Shown one piece after another: positions 33,906 through 43,729 of a stretch of DNA of 64,000 nucleotides (its first letter is position 1; each line of letters begins with the position of its first letter). The notes beneath the pieces are model-generated. The model had not been told where the DNA came from. It made no database searches and was given only the letters and a program-made list of their open reading frames with translations. The stretch covers positions 25,606,001-25,670,000 of the forward strand of contig NC_071331.1 in NCBI RefSeq assembly GCF_010183535.1, in the 5' to 3' direction. The DNA comes from Caenorhabditis remanei (taxonomy: Eukaryota; Nematoda; Chromadorea; Rhabditida; Rhabditidae). The translations under genes and the position numbers were made by a program.

Positions 33906-35372
33906 TCATTGCATTGCACCGAGTTCAAAGTATGAAAAAAGTATTAACAAAGCAAGGATACATTCCAATCGAAGAATCACTGGATATCCTTTAGTTGTGG
34001 TGGCAACAGTCGTCGTACTAGAAGGAACTGTACTCGTTAAACCCGAGGTAGTTGAAGATCCAAGAGTCGTCGTTTGTGGAGTAGTCGTTGGCAACAAGCC
34101 CCCAGTCATTGTAAAATACTGACAGTAAAATGTCCCGGGTAGTAGACTTGTAGAACTTATAGTTAACTTCATAGGCTGTTGGCGAGTGAAATCCAAATTA
34201 CCAATAGCAATTTCATGATTGTATTCAGTTTTGATGCTATTTGAGTTATATTGCATGAAAGTAGTGAGATCAGATGTTTGGACGAAGGCGGTAGTCTGTA
34301 ATCAGAAGAGATTCCTTTGTTCGAAGTTTTTGGAAAACCGACAATGAGTCCAGATGTTCCTGAGAGAGTATCATCTCTCTGGAAGTTCACTACGTGCTCC
34401 TGATAAACATTGTTACCGAGAATCAAGCCAGTTGTAGAGACTGCGGTTGTTGTGTAGTCATGATTGCTCACATACTTATTTTCAATTCGCATTTTTACTG
34501 TTCCCGTCACTGTAAAGTACCACAAATCCAATCCGATTTGAAGGGGCTCGATGTGATTAAAGAATCTGAATACTTTGAATTTTTTCCAAAAACTTGAATG
34601 AATCACAACATACGTTGTATCAAAGTTCGCATATTGGATAGGATTCTGAAAAAATGTATTGTTTGTGCCATCCTGCCAATCATCGGATGGCAGTCCCCAT
34701 TGAAAATTGATATTTGTACTAGGCGACTGGGTGATTTCAGTGACATACGATGTTTTAAATGGTTCATCAGCATCAGCGGTCTCAGAGTTCAGTTTTGTAT
34801 TCAAGATGACTGCTGTTGCCTTGGTTCCGGAAACACTAATTGAGTTTGATGTTTTGATCACATAAACCAAGAAATTTGGGTCTGAATAGGTTCCAACTTC
34901 GAAAAAGAGTGTGAATCAATGACACCCACCTAACGCTTGAACCTTTGTAGTGACGTAAATAAATCCAGTTAAACGAGTTGTTGTATCATAATCATTTGTA
35001 GTTGATATCGTCAAGTCTCCAGATGCTTGAATACTCTTCGGAGTACTATTGTCATCAAAGTCATTGAGCTGATCCAGCCTAAATTGACTTTTTTTGTTTA
35101 CTCACAAGGCGGAACCCCTCACGTGTATGTATTATCACCAGATTTAAGGAAAATGTTCTTCAAGTATTTATCGTCATCTTTTGAAGCCAAGTATACATTG
35201 GCTCCATTCTGGAAACTCTACACTCATAAATTGAAGTGTATGAATCATTACTGACCTCCACATTAGTTATGGTAGATATGACCAAAGGCGATAATTTGTT
35301 AAGCGGAATAAACTTGGGCTCGGCACGCACTGTAGAAACCAGAGCGAGGAGAAATAGAAATAGTTTGAACAT
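33906..35372 (-). CDS. CUB-like secreted protein 8
   Basis: Six exons: 35256-35372, 35123-35208, 34930-35078, 34614-34881, 34343-34565 and 33906-34295; 1233 nt, 410 residues, all phases consistent. Signal peptide MFKLFLFLLALVSTVRA; NVYLASKDDD; DPNFLVYVI; FFNHIEPLQIGLDLWYF; PGTFYCQYF; Thr-rich stalk; hydrophobic tail. Two donors are weak (GTCAGT after exon 1 and GTCGGT after exon 5), but both sit exactly where the paralogues have GTGAGT. TGATAAG at 35434. Confidence 0.8.
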
Positions 35373-35540
35373 AACGAGGAGAGACGAAAGAGAAAATGCC
35401 TTTAAATGTATTAAAAGCGATAAAACGTCTGGATGATAAGACATTTCTGTGGGGGAGAGTAAAGATGAGAATGAGTCATTTTTAAAGCACATTACTAGCA
35501 CTAAGCATTACAATTACAACAAATTTCACAAGACAACAAC

Positions 35541-36893
35541 TCATAAAAATTTAGCGGCTACAACCGATAATAAGATTATAATTTTCATGCTTAATAGGTC
35601 AGACGATTCTTTGGTAGTTGTGGCAACTGTAGTAGTGGACACTGCCATACTCGTTTGTTGCGCAGTTGTTGTCGGTGCCAAAGTGCTGGTCTGCGGAGTA
35701 GTCGTTGGCAACAAGTCCCCGGTGAATGTGAAGTATTGACAGTAAAATGTCCCTGGAACAGGAGTGCTCGAATTAACGGTTAACTTGTCCGCCTGTTGAG
35801 GGGTCCAATTCGTGCCATCACTTGGTCCAATTCCACGCACATAGTCACTGACTAAAGCTGATCCAGATTTCATGTAGTAACCAACGTCGACAGTTGGGAA
35901 ACTTCTCTCCTGTAATTTTTTATAATTTAGAATTTATGAATTCCAAACTCACTATAAATCCAGAACTTCCAGTTTTAGTACGATCTGGCTGGAAGTTGAC
36001 GGTATGCTCATAGAAGATATAGTCAGTCATAACCAAGCCAGTGGTGTTAGCAGCAGTAGTCTGATAAGTGAGATCGTTCACATACTTATTCTCGATGATC
36101 ATGTTAATCGGTCCCATAACAGTAAAGTACCAAAAGTCCAATCCAACTTGTATCGGTTCCACATGATTGAAGAACACCCTGGCGGTGAATGTATCGTTTT
36201 TCAAGTTGATTGGATTTGAAAAGAAGACATTGTTAGTAACATCGGTCCAATTAGCCGCAGGGATTCCCCATTGGAAATATAAGTTGGTATTCGAGGAATG
36301 ATCCATCTGAGTGACATATGAGTTCTTGAGCGGCTGATTCGTGTCCAAGCAAGTGAGATATTGAGTGTTGAGAATGACTACAGTAGACTTCATTGAGCTC
36401 GCACTGATGAAATGTTGCGTTTTGATGACATACACGTGGAAGTTGGAGTCTAAAGAAATAAAAAATAAGCTATTGAACTTGTCATCTTAGAATGACTCAC
36501 CATCAGCTTGCCGTCTTGTGGTGACATGCAGATATCCTGTCAACTTATTTGTTACACTGTCAATGTTTGTTGTAGAGAGGTCCAAGCCACCAGAGATTTT
36601 AATACTTTTTGGAGATCCGTCGTCATTGAAGTCATTTAATTGGTCTAACCTTTAAAATATTGACAGTTTTGAGTCTACTTTAGGAGTACTTACGAGAATG
36701 ATTTGCCACCTGTTGTGATTTTGATATTCATCAAAACTTTATTGTCATCGTTAGAAGCGAGATATAAGTTTGCACCATCTTCTACCGCATCGAACGCGTA
36801 AGTCACTCCACTGGGGTACTTGTTCAAGTAGAAGATATGAGGTTCTGAATAAGCAAGGTCTGTGAGAACAGAAAGAATTAGAATAGAAAGCAT
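35541..36893 (-). CDS. CUB-like secreted protein 9
   Basis: Exons 36694-36893, 36501-36649, 35953-36449 and 35541-35909 give 1215 nt, 404 residues. Signal peptide MLSILILSVLTDLAYS (nearly identical to gene 6); NLYLASNDD; FFNHVEPIQVGLDFWYF; PGTFYCQYFTF; Thr-rich stalk; tail IIILLSVVAAKFL. The first intron ends in AAAG instead of CAG. The intron that other members have before the FFN block is absent here, so two exons are fused. TGATAAGT at 36958. Confidence 0.85.
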
Positions 36894-37097
36894 TGCAAGC
36901 TGTCTAGTGTGGAAGTCGGTTTTCTTAAATATAACGATGATAGTAGAGACCGACTGCTGATAAGTACGTGAAAAAAAAGCACGACCAATATTTGTAAGTG
37001 ACGAGTTGGTGATTCACAGGAAAATCAAACAATTAGAGTTTCTGAAAATGTCAGTTCGAAATATGTTGATCTTTATAGTTTCATCTAAGAATCTAGA
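36894..37097. promoter_or_regulatory. Promoter of CUB-like gene 9
   Basis: Almost identical to 32116-32215 for about 100 bp, including GACTGCTGATAAGT at 36952-36965, then diverges. Confidence 0.55.
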
Positions 37098-37211
37098 TTA
37101 TTCAAAAGCTTTTTTGCTAGCGAGGAACACTTTTTGACGGGTGGAGGCATCGTCATTCACAACTGCAGAATTTGAAATTAAAAGGAAAGCCAGAAGAAAT
37201 AAAGATGACAT
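37098..37211 (-). CDS. Small secreted peptide ORF inside the CUB-like array
   Basis: A 37-residue open frame: signal peptide MSSLFLLAFLLISNSAV followed by about 20 residues (NDDASTRQKVFLASKKAFE). It has its own TGATAAGA site at 37226, 15 bp upstream of the ATG, as the array members do. The piece KVFLASKKA resembles the IFLASRDKA that begins the CUB-like domain, so it may be a first-exon remnant of a lost member or a truncated peptide gene. No downstream exon was found before 37100. Confidence 0.4.
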   Translation of the reverse strand: MSSLFLLAFLLISNSAVVNDDASTRQKVFLASKKAFE

Positions 37212-38616
37212 GAAAGGACGAGACTTGATAAGAACTTTCCGCACTGTGATCTTTAGAGTTTACATTATGTAATTGAAGAGTGACGACAGGCAAACATCGA
37301 GTTCTTCTTGTTTGAAAGAGTAGAGTATAGTTAGACATGAATAATTCATCATTCTGACTAGCATTTTACTGAAACCGAGCGTGATTGTCCCTGATTTGTT
37401 CATTTAAATTAAATTTTTTTTTTAAACGTTTTTATCTTATAAAATTGTCACTGTCTCCAGATCAAACTTCGCAGAATTGGCACCAAACCTTCAATTTTTA
37501 TTTCAGTACATTAAAATTATAGTTTAGTCATCAAAAGTGTACACACAAAAAATAGCACCGACAACAATAAGTTCAAATTTTGACAGGATTTTGTTGTAGT
37601 AGCCGCTGTAGTTGTAGAGACGATTGGAAGTAGGTCACCAGCTGGAATTTTATTAATTTTATGTATTTGCTTCAAAGTCTAACTTTAAGTAGAACTTACT
37701 CCACACAGAATATTGAATATAAAGGGTTCCTGTGTAAACTGAAGTTCCGTTAATAACCAATTGTTTTGACATAAAATTGGTATAATTGGTGGCGTGTTGT
37801 AAGTTATTCCCAGCACTATATGTTCGAGACAAAACCGCTTCATCATTGCTGAATACCACGTCAGCTTGATATTTCAAGTCCGTAGTAATCAGTGTTGCAG
37901 TGTTGCCGCTTCGAGTTGGATCTGTCGCAAAATTGACAACGTGTGGCATCCAAACATCGGTCAACACGAATACACCAGTTGTATTAACAGAGGTTGTGTT
38001 GTGTGGAATGTTCACTAAAAAAAAACGAAGAAAATTCTGCTGAATTCTGGGATGAGAACATACTATAGGTGCTGTCCAATTTCATGCTGTACGGTCCATC
38101 TGCACTAATATACCAATAGGGTAGATTCACTTGAGCTGGCTCTACTGAATTGAAGAAGATCGTTTGGTTTTGAGCACCAATTGGGTTTTCGAAGAATTGA
38201 TTGCTCGTCAATGTCTTGTAATCGAAATTCGGGTAACCGTAATGGAAGTTTAGAGGTGTGTTCTGAAAGTGTCAATTGTCATCTCATCCATATTAGTTAT
38301 TGACTCACCCCTTTCTGATCAACTTCCGTGACATAAGTAGTTCGGATAGGTGCATCGAATGGTGGGAAATGAGAAGTGGTATATCCGACGTTGAGAACTA
38401 CGGTAGTTGTCTTACCACCAGTTCTACTCAATGATTGTGGTCCGTTGACTACTGTGACCGAGAAAGTGGCGTCTGAAATTGTATATAAATTTCAGCATCA
38501 CAGTTCTGACTACCATTTGCCTGCGCTGCAGTTGTTATATACAAATATCCGGTTAGAGTTGCTGCTGCTCCTGGAAGGATTGTAGACTTGATTGTAAGGC
38601 GATCAGATAACATTTT

Positions 38617-38624
38617 GAGAGTTC
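38617..38624. repeat. Target-site duplication, left copy
   Basis: GAGAGTTC directly beside the 3' end of the LINE (minus-strand sense). The same eight bases stand at 41099-41106. Confidence 0.75.
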
Positions 38625-41098
38625 ATTTGATTTATTTATTTTTTCACGACAAAATGGCTATAAAAATTCACAGAAGACTTGAACATGTCCCTCACGAGAC
38701 AGTTTCAAGTAAAAAAGAGGAAAAATCTATGTAATCAACAAATAAATAATGATGACATGGGGAAAGACAATTTGAAAGACTAAAACGGGGGCGAGCAATG
38801 TTATGGAGATGAGATCAATGGGAAATAAAGGAAGTAGGCAATTGGAGGCAGGGACAGAGAATAAATTAAGAAACTGTTCGTTTAAACAACAGGAAAGGAG
38901 GAAGAAATATTAGAACCGGGTTATAGAGGAATCAAGTAGAATAGCAAATTGAGAGGGGGAAAGAAAAGTATTTACATTGTAGGTTATGGCATTCCAATAC
39001 GGAATGGTGAAAGAGAAAAAGTTATCAGATAGGGGGGAGAGATAGATAAGAGCCATGGGCCTTCTGGGAGAATCAGACAATCTGACAATGGTATTAAGGA
39101 AGGGGAAGTGAGATGCGCCAGCAATGAATTTGTAAAGTAGGAGTAATTGGGATTTGAGTCTGCGGTGTCTAATGGAGTGCATTGAGAGGAGTTCCAAGCG
39201 TTGCGAGTAAGAAGAGAAAGAGATGTTACAGCGCTGGAGCGTTATTCTAGAGTATACTCTAAGGGTGGATTCAAGAAGTCTAGAGAGATGAGATGTGGGG
39301 GACAAACAGAAAATAACAGAACAATACTCAAGGATAGGAAGAACGTAAGTTTTAAAAAGGAATGAGTAGAAAGCTGGATTATTTGACTTGAAAGATTTTA
39401 AGATCTGAGAGGAACGAAGTCGGGCTAGAGCCACTGTACGATTAATATGAGCCCGGAACTTGAGATCAGGTTCAACAAGCAGGCCAAGATCACGAACGGA
39501 GTTGGAGTCAGGAATGGGAGAACCAGCAATAAAAAACTGATGATGAGGGTTGAGTAAGCCGAAGCGAAGCAAACCTGTTTTGGAATGGGCAAGAGGAAGG
39601 AAATTGGATTCGGCCCAGTTGGAGACTAAATCAATGCCGGCTTGAAGACTGGAAGGAAGATGAGAGTAAATTTTAATATCATCAGCATAGGCAGCAACAA
39701 AAAGGTAAGGAATATCATTCAGACTGAGTAACAAATCATTGATGAACAAGATAAAGAGTAAAGGGCCCGACACGGAACCTTGAGGAACTCCAGAGGAGAT
39801 AAAAGAGGAAGAGGAATCAACGAAACTGTTAACCTTAACGGAAAAAGATCTAGAGGATAGAAAGTCTGAGAACCAGGCTACAATGGTAGAGGACAAGCCA
39901 AAAGAAGAAAGCTTTTTGAGAAGAAGACTATGGGGAACTTGATCAAAAGCTTTCTGGAAATCAAAGAAGACTACATCTAGAGATTTATGAGTTTTTAAGA
40001 TGATTTTGTAATTGGTTATGACCTGAACTAAGGAGGAGGCACAAGACCTTTTAGCTAGGAAACCATGTTGATGGACAGAAAGTTTATGGGCAAAATCAAG
40101 CTTGATGCGGTTACAGATGATGCGCTCGAAAATTCTAGAAAATGGATCAGTGAGAGAAATTGGGCGGTAGTTGATAGGGTAACTAGCATTACCCTTTTTT
40201 AGAACAGGGGTTACTACAGCATTCTTCCAAGAGTGAGGGACTGAAGAAGAGCGGAACGAGTCATTGAAGATGATCGAGAGGGGAAGGGAAAGAGAGGTGG
40301 CGCAATTTTTGATGAGAAGAAAGTTAGCAAGATGGGGTGAGAAACCACAGCGAGGCGGAAGTTTACGTAAAGAATTCTCAATTACCCACGGGGCAAACAG
40401 ATCAGAATCACGAAGGTCAATAATATGAGATGCTGATAGGATGGGTGAGAAGGAAGAATCCGAAACATTCGGAGCTGCAGAGGGGTTTTTAAAATTAGAT
40501 GTGAATGCAGTGGTGAAGATGGAGGCTTTCTCGGAGTCGATATTGACGATTCGTCCTTGATATGAAAGAGATGGTATTCCGGAAGTACTTTTTAATCTTT
40601 TCGTTATGAGGGAACGGGCTACAAGACTGTGAGGTGAGTTGAGAATACGTTTTTCTGTTCTGGCGTAGTTGCGACGAATAGTTTTGGTCAAATCCCTGAT
40701 TCGAAGGTTGAGAGACTGGAAATCATTGAAGGAAGAACTAGGGGAGGCAAGAAGTTTAGAAAGACGACAACGAGCACGACGCAACTGGCGAATAGGGTTG
40801 GAAGGTGGCTTAGGCTTTGGTAAGGTCTTAGTAGGGGTGTGGGTTTTGATGAGATCATTTAAAATGCGAATAAACATATCGAATTTAGCAGATGGCGAGG
40901 GAAGGGTACTGAATAAGACATCCCAGTCAAGGGAAGCAAGATCAGAATTCAAGAGAGTATAATTACATTTTCTGTAGTCAAGTTGAGAGGAAAATGAAGC
41001 AGAGGCTGGATCAGGAAGAGTGGAAGCCAATGAACGGGGGAAGACCGAGAAATTGACGCTGAAGTGGTCAGAATTCAAAAGTGGAGGGTGACAGACAG
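38625..41098 (-). mobile_element. 5'-truncated non-LTR retrotransposon (Jockey/CR1-like LINE)
   Basis: About 2.5 kb, minus strand, bounded by an 8-bp target-site duplication (GAGAGTTC). It carries one long open frame with a reverse transcriptase. The 3' end is an A/T-rich tail of TAAA repeats ending AAATAAATAAATCAAAT, as many LINEs have. The 5' end starts in the last residues of the endonuclease domain (LLNSDHFSV), so most of that domain is missing and the copy should not be autonomous. It lies in the same orientation as the host gene and within its exon 3. The intact frame and exact duplication suggest a young insertion. Confidence 0.85.
38910..41078 (-). CDS. LINE reverse transcriptase ORF
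   Basis: 722 codons from the first ATG, open slightly further upstream to the element edge. Reverse transcriptase motifs in order: INYRPISLT, a CASSLVQV block, VVFFDFQKAFDQVPH (catalytic Asp), SGVPQGSVSGPLLFILFIND, and the active-site YADDIKIYS, followed by the thumb and a C-terminal region with HRRLKSQLLLLYKF typical of Jockey/CR1-type elements. The N-terminal endonuclease is cut off by truncation. No internal stop or frameshift, so the copy is recent. There is no sign of a zinc-knuckle ORF1. Assignment to a named clade is by motif style only. Confidence 0.9.
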   Translation of the reverse strand: MNSDHFSVNFSVFPRSLASTLPDPASASFSSQLDYRKCNYTLLNSDLASLDWDVLFSTLPSPSAKFDMFIRILNDLIKTHTPTKTLPKPKPPSNPIRQLRRARCRLSKLLASPSSSFNDFQSLNLRIRDLTKTIRRNYARTEKRILNSPHSLVARSLITKRLKSTSGIPSLSYQGRIVNIDSEKASIFTTAFTSNFKNPSAAPNVSDSSFSPILSASHIIDLRDSDLFAPWVIENSLRKLPPRCGFSPHLANFLLIKNCATSLSLPLSIIFNDSFRSSSVPHSWKNAVVTPVLKKGNASYPINYRPISLTDPFSRIFERIICNRIKLDFAHKLSVHQHGFLAKRSCASSLVQVITNYKIILKTHKSLDVVFFDFQKAFDQVPHSLLLKKLSSFGLSSTIVAWFSDFLSSRSFSVKVNSFVDSSSSFISSGVPQGSVSGPLLFILFINDLLLSLNDIPYLFVAAYADDIKIYSHLPSSLQAGIDLVSNWAESNFLPLAHSKTGLLRFGLLNPHHQFFIAGSPIPDSNSVRDLGLLVEPDLKFRAHINRTVALARLRSSQILKSFKSNNPAFYSFLFKTYVLPILEYCSVIFCLSPTSHLSRLLESTLRVYSRITLQRCNISFSSYSQRLELLSMHSIRHRRLKSQLLLLYKFIAGASHFPFLNTIVRLSDSPRRPMALIYLSPLSDNFFSFTIPYWNAITYNVNTFLSPSQFAILLDSSITRF

Positions 41099-41106
41099 GA
41101 GAGTTC
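41099..41106. repeat. Target-site duplication, right copy
   Basis: GAGAGTTC at the 5' (truncated) edge of the LINE, identical to 38617-38624. Confidence 0.75.
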
Positions 41107-41437
41107 CTTGATTAAGGAGTTGGTCCAGTCTGAAAATTAGAGTTTTAGATTATTCAGAGATCAAAAACAAACACACGTAACAGGGCCTCCTCCAGTTGAG
41201 AGTGTGATTTGTCTCAAACTTGCGACATCATCGTTCGATGCCATATATAGAGTGGCACCGGTCTAAATGTGCATTTTCTCATTTCATCACATCAAGAAGA
41301 AAAAAGAAAAAACCACTCACTTCTACTGCAATATCGGTAACTGGAGTATCAACATTGTACTTATAGAGTGAAACAATTTGAGGATCACTTAAAGCTAAAC
41401 AAAATATAGAAACTAATAAAATAGCAAATCTATGCAT

Positions 41438-42274
41438 ATTTCCCAATGATTGAAATTTTTTTCAATATGGTTTCTTAAAATAGGAGGAAATTGATAAGAA
41501 AACGCGCGGCGACATGATAAGAATGTTAGACTAGAGAAGAAAATGCAAATAAAAATGACGGTGAAATAACAACGAACATGAATAATTATTTATAGTAGTT
41601 TAGAGTTACATCTCGGTGATAAGATCCTATCAGTGATGAAATTGTCCTTCATGTTTCAACACAACAAGTGAAATAGCTACAGTCCCAAGATACACAACGT
41701 CTCAAAAATCATACAGACTAAAAGTAGAGCTCCATTTTTGTAGCTGACAACTTTTTTGTGCGGAGACACCACTGGAGAGTTATAGTACTTTTAAACGCTA
41801 AGTTCACAACGAGTCGAAATGAATATTTTCTATAAATTGGACCGTAGATACATTCGATCATGCTGCTTCCAAAACTGCAAGAAAAATCAGGCAAAAGCTC
41901 ACGTGGACCAAGTTTTAAGCCGTCAAACTTTTACTGCTGAAAATCTATTTCCCCGAGTACCGAAAAGTGTCAGTCAATTTATATTAAGTTTGACGGCTCA
42001 TAACTCGGTCCATTTGAACTTCTGGCTGATTTTTCCTGCAGTCTTGAAATCAGGTCGAAAGCATCTATGAACCAATTTATAGAAAAAGTTCAACTCGACT
42101 CGTCATGAACTTCCCTGGTAAAATGACTATAACTCTCTAGTAAGTTTCCGTACAAAAAAGTTGTCAACTACAGCTCTACTTTTGATCTGTACTATTGACA
42201 AAATATGACACACTCTTGAACATTTTCACCAGAAATGTAGATCTCATTGCCCTCCCTGAAAGCTTTAATTTCAG
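41438..42274. other. Spacer between the CUB-like array and the zinc-finger gene
   Basis: Contains the promoter side of CUB-like gene 10 (TGATAAGA at 41492 and TGATAAGA at 41514) and the MITE at 41705-42194, which takes up most of the spacer. No exon. Confidence 0.5.
41705..42194. repeat. MITE-like inverted repeat upstream of the zinc-finger gene
   Basis: Left arm AGACTAAAAGTAGAGCTCCA...TTTTTGTAGCTGACAACTTT and right arm ...AAAGTTGTCAACTACAGC...TACTTTTGATCTGTACT are reverse complements, as are the inner segments (CACAACGAGTCGAAATG vs GACTCGTCATGAAC). Same family as 10062-10492. Confidence 0.8.
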
Positions 42275-42760
42275 ATGGAACCACACCGCAAGAAAAAAGT
42301 CGACTACTACCCGACGATCGACGAGATTCTGCATGATCCACCGGTCAAGTGTAACGACTGTGGACAAGACTTCCGGAACTCTTCAGCATGCAGATTTCAT
42401 CAATTGAAAATGCATCCGAACGGTGGATGCCAGGAACCGAACGATGAACGAATTGTGAGCAGAACCTTTGCAGAGCCAAGTAAAGAAAGATGGAGAGAAC
42501 ATCTTGTAAGAATCATTACATTTTAAGGTATTGCCAAAGCCTTCTACTGTCCTCACCCCGACTGTGTGATAGACGGAAAATGGTTCGAAGGGATTCGCTA
42601 TCTCCGACAACACTATAAACGGACTCATGTCGAGAAGAAGTTTGTCTGCGAGATGTGTGGACACAAGTTGTCGTTGGCCAAGGATATGAACTATCATAGA
42701 AAAGTCAGATGTGCGGTTGTGAGAAAACAAAAAGGTTTGAGTTTTTTGCAAATGAAATAG
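42275..42760 (+). CDS. C2H2 zinc-finger protein, ASCIZ/ATMIN-like
   Basis: Two exons, 42275-42479 and 42528-42760, 438 nt, 145 residues. TTTCAG abuts the ATG, so trans-splicing is likely. The fingers are CNDCGQDF...FHQLKMH, then CPHPDCVIDGKWF...LRQHYKRTH and CEMCGHKLSLAKDMNYH, in the spacing of the N-terminal part of ASCIZ/ATMIN, a transcription factor for dynein light chain. It lacks the SQ/TQ-rich C-terminus and is short, so it may be truncated or a worm-specific relative. The intron is 48 nt and ends in TTTTAAG; reading through it meets a stop, which supports splicing. Confidence 0.7.
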
Positions 42761-42790
42761 TCTTTATTAAAAGAAAAAGCAAACGGGGAT

Positions 42791-43729
42791 TTAGACGTGC
42801 GAGAAACGACGTCTGTATCCTCCCTGAGAAGCTGGTTGAGCCTCGACAGCGGCGGTACGTGGTGGGCATGGACAGTAGGCGGCGTCTTGTCCTGGAATTC
42901 CAGCACCTCCGGCCTCTCCGTCTTGTCCTGGTGCTCCGGCCTCTCCATCCTTTCCTGGTGCTCCGGCTGGTCCTTCTGGTCCGGCGTTTCCTGGGGCTCC
43001 GTCTTGTCCTGGTGCTCCGGCGTTTCCTGGGGCTCCGGCTGGTCCGGCTGGTCCTTCTGGTCCGGCGGCTCCTTGTCCGCGTTGTCCGTTCTTTCCGGCT
43101 GGTCCAGGAGCTCCGGCCTCTCCGTCTTGTCCTGGTGCTCCGGCGTCTCCTTGCTCTCCAGCGGCTCCTGGTTGTCCATCTTGTCCTGGGGCTCCTGGGG
43201 CTCCAGATTGTCCGTCGGCTCCTGGGGCTCCGGCTGGTCCGTCTGGTCCAGCTGGTCCTGGCTCTCCGGCTGGGCACTTGATGCATCCTCCAACATCTTG
43301 GGAGTTGACGATTCCTACTCCATTGACTCCGTTCTTTCCGGCTTGTCCTGGAGCTCCATCCTCTCCTGGGGCTCCTGGAGCTCCTGGTGGTCCGGCTGGT
43401 CCAGCTGGGCAGTTGTTTGGCTGAGCTCCGCATCCACAGGTTCCTCCAGATCTCTTGTTACGTCCGAAGATGAGGTTAGCCTCGACAGTGCTTCCGGCTG
43501 GGACGATCATATCCTTCCAGGCTTCGTTGGCGGTGTACTAAAATAATGGAGAAAATAAGTACAAAGAAATAAGAAAAATTCCACTCACTCTGAACTCAGT
43601 CATATCATCCATAACATCGTAGTACAAGTCGTTGATGTCCTGGAGCAACATTCCAGCGGCAACGAGAGACACGATGATCGTGACTCCGGAGAAGAACGAC
43701 GCTCCGATAACGATGGCTTTGGTAGTCAT
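42791..43729 (-). CDS. Cuticle collagen
   Basis: Exons 43589-43729 and 42791-43537 give 888 nt, 295 residues. It has the nematode cuticle collagen N-terminal domain ([13 protein letters not shown] as signal anchor, [14 protein letters not shown]), a furin-type site RNKR at residues 73-76, a first cysteine cluster ([11 protein letters not shown]), interrupted Gly-X-Y repeats rich in PAG/GAP, another Cys pair (CIKC), and a C-terminal CPCPPR. This is the domain order of col-type exoskeleton collagens; the exact paralogue cannot be named. The repeat codons create open frames on both strands that should be ignored. A TATAAAA lies about 50 bp upstream of the ATG. Confidence 0.92.

Larger units (their letters stand above)
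37517..41437 (-). pseudogene. CUB-like gene 10, exon 3 split by a LINE insertion
   Basis: Exons 41321-41437 (signal peptide MHRFAILLVSIFCLALS), 41177-41262, exon 3 in two parts (41099-41129 and 38514-38616), then 38309-38472, 38064-38262, 37700-38014 and 37517-37641. Exon 3 is interrupted by the retroelement 38625-41098, flanked on both sides by GAGAGTTC. Counting one copy of the duplication, the parts give 1140 nt (379 residues) with all phases intact, so the gene was whole before insertion. As it stands, translation meets a stop within a few codons of entering the element. Family blocks present: FFNSVEPAQVNLPYWYI, TGTLYIQYSVW, short Thr-rich stalk, tail LLLSVLFFVCTLLM. TGATAAGA at 41492. 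Confidence 0.85.

Noticed and set aside
42694..43546. Long open frames on both strands over the collagen gene
   Set aside because: They are out-of-frame readings of the Gly-X-Y repeat codons; only the frame with GxY periodicity, Cys clusters and signal anchor is real.
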